NCBI RefSeq assembly: GCF_014839805.1
Contig: NC_051120.1
Coordinates: forward strand, 2,480,001 to 2,544,000
Direction of reading: 5' to 3'
Length of the DNA: 64,000 bases
From: Manduca sexta
Lineage: Eukaryota > Arthropoda > Insecta > Lepidoptera > Sphingidae
Shown in pieces: positions 58,111-64,000 of the stretch. The translations under genes were made by a program, and so were the position numbers. The notes beneath the pieces were generated by a model. That model searched no databases, was not told the DNA's origin, and saw only the letters and a list, made by a program, of their open reading frames with translations. Position 1 is the stretch's first letter. Each line of letters opens with the position of its first letter.

Positions 58111-59389
58111 TATATAAATGTATATTATTGCAGTTTTTAGTGGTAGAGTCCCATGACTCTACAGCCAAAAATTATGACGTTTTCGTTGATATTTTCTATA
58201 GCATAATAGTTATATCACAGTCCACGTGATAGACTTTATGGTATGGGTGATAAAGACAAAATGGATGGAGATTCCTAAATCTGTAGAAAACAAAAAATAT
58301 ATTTTCGAAGTTGTTTGCGAATCAACGAAGTCCACTCTTGAAGCAATTTACCTGTCCAGCAATGATATTAAATTATACCGTCTCATATCAAACAAAAGCA
58401 TGCTTATAGCTTCTATACTCTTTTAAGAATACTCTTATAAAATTATGTTTTTTATTACCCTTTTCCTAGTACTTAAAATTATTATGCGGCACATAGAGCC
58501 CTCTTTTCGTATAAATATCTATTTATTAATAATAATCCTCACTATTTATAAACTATTACAATAATTTAAAATTACTCATTTGATATTACTCTGTAGCATT
58601 ATGCGTGAGTTTCCTTAGTGTAGAGTCACCGATAATAGATGGCGCTAGTTGTCAACAAATGCGGACCGACGCTCCAGGGACGTGATCGGAATATTGACAG
58701 TAAATATTGTTAGAGTATTAAAAATATCCCAATCATTAGAAAGTCTATATCAAAATCACTGTTAAAAATTAATTAACTATGAAACGGAGCTTCTCTTCCG
58801 TGTGGATTTTGCGGGTAAGGTAGAATATTGTGATGTGAGATTCCTTAGGGTCTTATAACCTTAAATTAAAAATCAATTAAAATTTTTATATCAAATTAAT
58901 CAAATCTCAAAGCAAAACCTATTTATTTAAGTAATTTAATCAAAACCAAAAACAAGCCACACACCCGAATTTTTCGAAAAAGAAATGAAGTGTTCGTTTG
59001 GAATTCTCCACACTTTTGTCGAAAGTCCCGATTTAAGTCATGTTTAAATTGTAATCTGGTGTGACGGCTACCGTGCGATTTCACGGTGTCGCTCGCTACC
59101 GTGGATTATATTCAATACGAATAACGTGGCTCAAGTAGGAGGAGGTAGCGTGAGTGATAGAGGCCATTTTATAATGATTTCTATGTTTCCCCCTTTGCGT
59201 TAACGTCAACAAATTGAAAAACATAGATGGGTGCGCGGTTGCGTCTTTGCCTACTCTTTTGGTGATAATGGCGTGATGTTTTATATAATAATAACTACAA
59301 GCTGCTTGTATTTATGTATATTAGGAAGAAAGAAAGTCTGAACATTTTTTTTATCATATGGGTAAACGCACAACTACATTACTTATATA

Positions 59390-59689
59390 ATAATATCAGC
59401 CCTATATTCTATACTGTCCCACTGCTAGGCACGTGCTTCCTCTACTACTGAGAAGGATTGGGCTTTAGTTTACCACGCTGGCCTAGTGCAGATTGGTAGA
59501 CTTAACACACCTTCAAAATTTCTATTGAGAATTTCTCAGCTATGTACGTTTCCAATGTTTTCTTTCACCATAAAAGCAAGCGATAATTCACAAAGAATAC
59601 ATACATCATTTAAATAAGTCGGAGTTGTGTGCCCTTGGGGTTTGAACCCGCGGACAGTTCGTTCCACACCCAACTAGGATCTCGCCGCT
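59390..59689 (-). repeat. SINE-A copy shared by both loci, copy 2
   Basis: Counterpart of 43220-43541. In the head, ~15 bases around ATTCGTCTCGGCAG are missing (GCGGACAGTTCGTTCC). Confidence 0.85.
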
Positions 59690-61170
59690 CTATATATCAC
59701 TATCTATCTCTATCTCATGATCTTTATCTACATCACTTAATAGGAAGTCATATTCACAATAACAGAAGAATCATCAATCCGTTTATTATGCACTCTTCAC
59801 AAAACAAAAATCAAAACGCTACATGATCTCTGTTGAACTTGAAATCCCTTTCAACGTTGATGACATGGCCTCCCAGACTCGAAGCAGAATTTACGCGCCT
59901 TTTCCATTATCGTATTACGAATTAATGTTTATTTATTTTTTGGTTATAATGTTGCAAAGAGCTCGTTTAATGTGGTATTGTTGCATCGATGGTTGGTAGG
60001 TTATTAAAAATATATCTTAAATAATACCTGATATTCACGTGAGAATGCTAGCAAGTTTTGTGAAAATTATTGATTGGCTACAACAGTAGAGCGAGCGTTA
60101 AATTCATGGTTTAAGAGGCTGCATGTTCATAGAGCACATGATATTTTCTGTGGGCTGAAGGGTAGTCATTTAGTATTGACATCACCTGCTTTGTAATATC
60201 TTAAGAAGTAAATGAAGATCACCTCAAACTGATCGTTTAAATATAAATCCCTGCAAGTACCTACTATCGTTACAATAAAAATATAAATTCTAGGAATAGA
60301 ATTTTGTGACTGTTTTTCTTTCAAATTTGTATTCTAGGTTATCCACCTCCTATTTTTAAATTATTATTATTAAAAATTGCTGGATTGTTTACAATTATAG
60401 GACGTCGGAGGGGACGAAGTTCCGCTATTAGGTACGTAGTTCACCCCCCACAGCCCCCGTGGGGATCATCAGAAATACTACAGACCAGGTGAAGGTAATA
60501 CAAATGGTGTTATTGTATATTTATATAATAATAAGGTCATTCTAAAGCTAAGGCTAAAAAATAGAATATAAGAAACTAACAGGAAACGGATGCTAATTCC
60601 AACACCGACACCAACTGACCCCTGCTCCGATAACCAATCCCAACATAATATGGTACTCCCAAATACCGAACCAACTGACTACCCCACTACCAGCCGGTTC
60701 CCCCATAACATTGTACTACCAAATACCAAATATTGTCTAACAAAATTTATTTTGAAAGTAATTCGCATCACCGGAGATAAAAAAACGCGACAAGTTTGTG
60801 TAAATTTATATCGAGTTTCGATACTACATGAGGTACTTACGCATATTACTTACTAAATTACGTAACAATATTAACTAAGGTAACGTAGGGTTTTCATTAC
60901 CAGTTAATGTAAATATGACAGTCGTTAATATCGACATGGAGGCTTTTATGTCAATAAATCGTCTCATATCGTTTATAGGCAGTGTCCGTTAAGAGTAGTG
61001 TACATTGATGTTGAATTATATTACTAATAACTTATTTACTAGTGACACTTGGTCATGGTAAACAGTCGGAGTTCGTGCAATGAATCTCCTAATCAATCAA
61101 GGTGGTGCAAAGATAGACAGAGGCAGGTGTATAATAAAAAAGGATAATAATAATATAGATAAAAAATGTA

Positions 61171-61530
61171 TATACTTATATAATAATATCAGCCCTGTAT
61201 TATATACTGGCCCACTGCTGAGCACGGGCCTCCTCTACTACTGAGAGGGATTAGGCCTTAGTCCAACACGCTGGCCTAGTGCGGATTGGTAGACTTCACA
61301 CATCTTCGAAATTCCTATAGAGAACTTCTCAGATGTGCAGGTTTCCTCACGATGTTTTCCTTCACCGTTAAAGCGAACGATAAATTCACAAAGAATACAC
61401 ACATGATTTTAGAAAAGTCAGAGGTGTGTGCCCTTGGGATTTGAACCTGCGGACATTCGTCTTGGCAGTCCGTTCCACACCCAACTAGGCTATCGCCGCT
61501 TTTTATACTTACATATTAAGTATACTTATA
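61171..61530 (-). mobile_element. SINE-A insertion specific to copy 2
   Basis: The element (about 61181-61500, plus ~20 bases to 61520) lies between direct repeats TATACTTATA at 61171-61180 and 61521-61530. Copy 1 is uninterrupted at this point (about 45340-45360), so the insertion is absent there. The sequence is close to that of the copy 1-specific SINE but has a full-length tail. Confidence 0.88.
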
Positions 61531-61855
61531 TATTAATACATAATATATACATTATAAATCCGATTTTTTTTTAAAAATGATGTTGGTAAGAAGCAATCGC
61601 AGATACTGCTAAATTCAAGGTATATCTGTACTTTATTTCTAGGGCTATATGCAATGATATATAAAAAAGTATGGATTTGCGATAAGAGTACATAACGTGA
61701 AGACATTAAATTGTTATTTCTCTAACAACAACAGAAGCAAAATTATTACGTCATATTGTTCTATACAACACCCTTGACCTGCGCATACGCACGCAGCCTC
61801 TCTCACACGCTTCTGTAACTCTGTCTCACTGCTTACCTTTCATATCACATTCAAA

Positions 61856-62010
61856 TCTTCCTTCTCACATTCCATGAGATATACATACGAAATAGCCTAC
61901 AATATTACAAAAAAATACAAAAATGGCCACACTCTTCCTTCTTACATTCCATCACACTTACATCTTACAAATTTAACCTACAATATTACAAAAAATACAC
62001 GGCCATACAC
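61856..62010 (+). repeat. Two-unit 77-bp tandem duplication, copy 2
   Basis: Units start at 61856 and 61933 with the same period as in copy 1. Confidence 0.8.
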
Positions 62011-62461
62011 ATGCCCATTTCTAACAGTATTTATACATGTATACCACGCCTAACACCCGGAATATCAGGTGTACGAGTGTAACAAACCGACAAATGTACT
62101 GCAATTAAAATTAATTGTGTCCGCAAAGTGCGAACATGTCGAAACACTGTGAGGTATTGGCAATTAATTACGTACTGGATTTATTATTGACTAAAGATCT
62201 AGTGCTGGCGATTTGCATTGAAATTGGCACGAGCATCGAGATGTAGGGTGTCCCAGAAAATAGTGTCAAACGGAGGTCCAGAGATAGAGCACCCCTTGCG
62301 AAATCCCATGTATGTTCCGTGATTTTTCATAGTTTTCGAGTTATGAATATATTTGTGAATTTTTCAGAATTTTCGATTTGAACGATTAAATGTTTTCTTA
62401 TTAAAAAGTAGAAGACTTATTCGAGATTTTTTATTGCAACTAAATTTTTATGTACTGTGTA

Positions 62462-62665
62462 CTAGACTAGCTTTTGCCCGCGGCTCCTCGCGTTATAAAG
62501 TTTTTCAGGCTAAAGTTTTCCGTTATAAAAGTAGTAGTTTCCGGGAGCCTATGTTCTTCCCAGGGTCCCAAACTGTCTCCATACCAAATTTCATCTTAAT
62601 ACGTTGAGTAGTTTTTGAGTTTAACACGTTCAGGCAGACAGATGCAGCGGGGACTTTGTTTTATA
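62462..62665 (-). repeat. Repeat E tail, minus orientation, copy 2
   Basis: Counterpart of 46285-46490, with several 1-3 base deletions (GGCTCCTCGCG for GGCTCCGCTCGCG). Confidence 0.75.
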
Positions 62666-62796
62666 ATATATTTTTAGAACTTTTAAGAGGAATAATCCCG
62701 TCATACATCATTGTTGCATAACTTTAACCGTTTACGTAGCGCACGCAACGGAAGCTCTCAAAACTAATAAATTGTCCCCGTTTTTGCAACATGTTT

Positions 62797-63348
62797 CATT
62801 ACTGCTCCGCTCCTATTGGTCATAGCGTGATGATATATAGCCTATATCACTCCACAAAGAAAGGGCTATCCAACACAAAACAATTTTTCAGTTCAAAGTG
62901 GTAGTTCCTGAGATTAGCCATTACTGCTCCGCTCCTATTGGTCATAGCGTGATGATATATAACTTAGAGCACTCCACAAACAATGGGCTATTCAACGCAA
63001 AAAGAATTTTTCAGTTTAGCCCGGTAGTTCCTGAGATTAGCCATTACTGCTCCGCTCCTATTGGGTATAGCGTGATGATATATAGCCTATAGCACTCCAC
63101 GAACAAAGGGCTATCCAACGCAAAAAGAATTTTTCAGTTTGTACCCGGTAGTTCCTGAGATTAGCCATTACTGCTCCGCTCCTATTGGGTATAGCGTGAT
63201 GATATATAGCCTATAGCACTCCACGAACAAAGGGCTATCCAACGCAAAAAGAATTTTTCAGTTTGGACCGGTAGTTCCTGAGATTAGCGCGTTCAAACAA
63301 ACAAACAAACAAACAAACAAACTCTTCAGCTTTATATAATAGTATAGA
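62797..63348 (+). repeat. RTE-like 3' end with 123-bp minisatellite, four units
   Basis: Units start at 62797, 62919, 63042 and 63166 and the array ends at 63288, followed by the (CAAA)n run and AGCTTTATATAATAGTAT. Unit 2 has the 5' half of copy 1's unit 2 and the 3' half of its unit 3. Confidence 0.9.
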
Positions 63349-63730
63349 TTTGGCGTTCCGAATATTCACTGTGTTCAACTGAATTGAACTGCAATCTTTT
63401 CAAACTGACTTTAGTATGGTCAATATTGACGACTTGTGGTTGTGTACGCGGCGCTCATGATATAAAAACTCGAGTCGAAGTGTAAACCTGAATATGAATA
63501 AAAAATATTAATCAAATATTAATAAAATTATTTGTTGTTCAAGTAAATAAATAGGTTATAATAGTGACGTTTTGGTTGCCATTTTAGTTCAGATTTTGAA
63601 CAAATAGTTTATATAGACGTTCGTGTCTATAGAACATACGTCAATGCATGTAAGTGTTTTGTCAACTATACTTACTTTTAATTTTTTTTATTTTATTTAT
63701 AACGGTTTACATTGTTTACATTAAACAATC

Positions 63731-63772
63731 AATTTTTATAAATGTAAGGATTGCCTTACATTTATAAAAATT
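63731..63772. repeat. Perfect 19-bp hairpin, copy 2
   Basis: Same arms and loop as at 47681-47722, without a single change. Confidence 0.9.
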
Positions 63773-63799
63773 ACAAATATCAAATATAACTATAATATT

Positions 63800-64000
63800 G
63801 CCTCGGTGGCGTAGTTGTACTGCATGTGCGGTACGGCAGCGCTCTAAGGTCCTGGGTTCCAATCCCGAGTCGGGCAAAGTGATATTTGGGTTCTTCTACT
63901 CACTATCAGCCCGGAGTCTGGAATTTTGTCTGATATGGTGATAGGCTCGCTCCCTATTACATAAACTATCATGGGACGGAACACATTTGGCGAAAAGTGG
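63800..64000 (+). repeat. SINE-B copy, copy 2 (cut by window end)
   Basis: Counterpart of 47750-48002. It retains the consensus head GCCTCGGTGGCGTAGTTGTA. The last ~50 bases lie outside the window. Confidence 0.88.

Larger units (their letters stand above)
54899..64000 (+). repeat. Large duplicated locus, copy 2 (runs off window)
   Basis: Same orientation and order as 38724-47950. It extends ~80 bp further upstream (54817-54898) than copy 1, up to the gap. AT-rich unique parts at about 55652-57650, 58111-59389, 59690-61180 and 61521-62460 hold no recognised gene, like their copy 1 counterparts. Confidence 0.97.

Overview
The window is an AT-rich, gene-poor piece of an insect nuclear genome, almost certainly a moth or butterfly (Lepidoptera). 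The evidence is the repeat content. There are two tRNA-derived SINE families of lepidopteran type: SINE-A, whose head reads about GCGGCGATAGCCTAGTTG, and SINE-B, with head GCCTCGGTGGCGTAGTTG. There are also many copies of a repeat with core GGCCGGCATAATTGTGTCGA (called repeat C here), three copies of a repeat with core CGCCTGATGGTAAGCGATA (repeat D), RTE-like 3' tails and several MITEs. I found no host protein-coding gene with a recognisable product. The labels SINE-A/B and repeat C/D/E are mine.

Layout. Two runs of exactly 500 N (38220-38719 and 54317-54816) divide the window into three contigs. Contig 1 (1-38219) is AT-rich intergenic or intronic sequence with scattered repeats. It carries a 242-bp palindromic MITE (14650-14891) and a 400-bp TA-flanked MITE (27352-27751), and it ends inside a GC-rich BEL/Pao LTR retrotransposon. 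In that element (33420-38219) the 5' LTR, gag, protease, reverse transcriptase, RNase H and start of integrase are visible, but it has five frameshifts and is cut by the first gap. Contig 2 (38720-54316) opens with a GC-rich, promoter-like stretch and a small open reading frame, then runs through AT-rich repeats to a pair of related MITEs (52845-53119 and 53490-53635). Contig 3 (54817-64000) starts at nearly the same place as contig 2 and repeats it.

The strongest observation is this repetition: 38724-47950 and 54899-64000 are two copies of one ~9.2-kb locus in the same orientation. They differ by sparse substitutions and by discrete structural differences. Each copy has one SINE-A insertion the other lacks, a 123-bp minisatellite has five units in one and four in the other, a ~142-bp block is present only in the second copy, a ~77-bp block only in the first, and a C-run is 14 versus 6 long. 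Both copies begin beside a fixed-size gap, so the simplest explanation is that two haplotypes of one locus were scaffolded one after the other. A true tandem duplication of about 16-kb period is the alternative.

No genes can be shown to work together. The only coding capacity I can support is transposon-derived. The best candidate for host function is the GC-rich segment with TATA, CCAAT-type and CRE-like motifs and a conserved 56-codon ORF at the start of both copies; its function is unknown.
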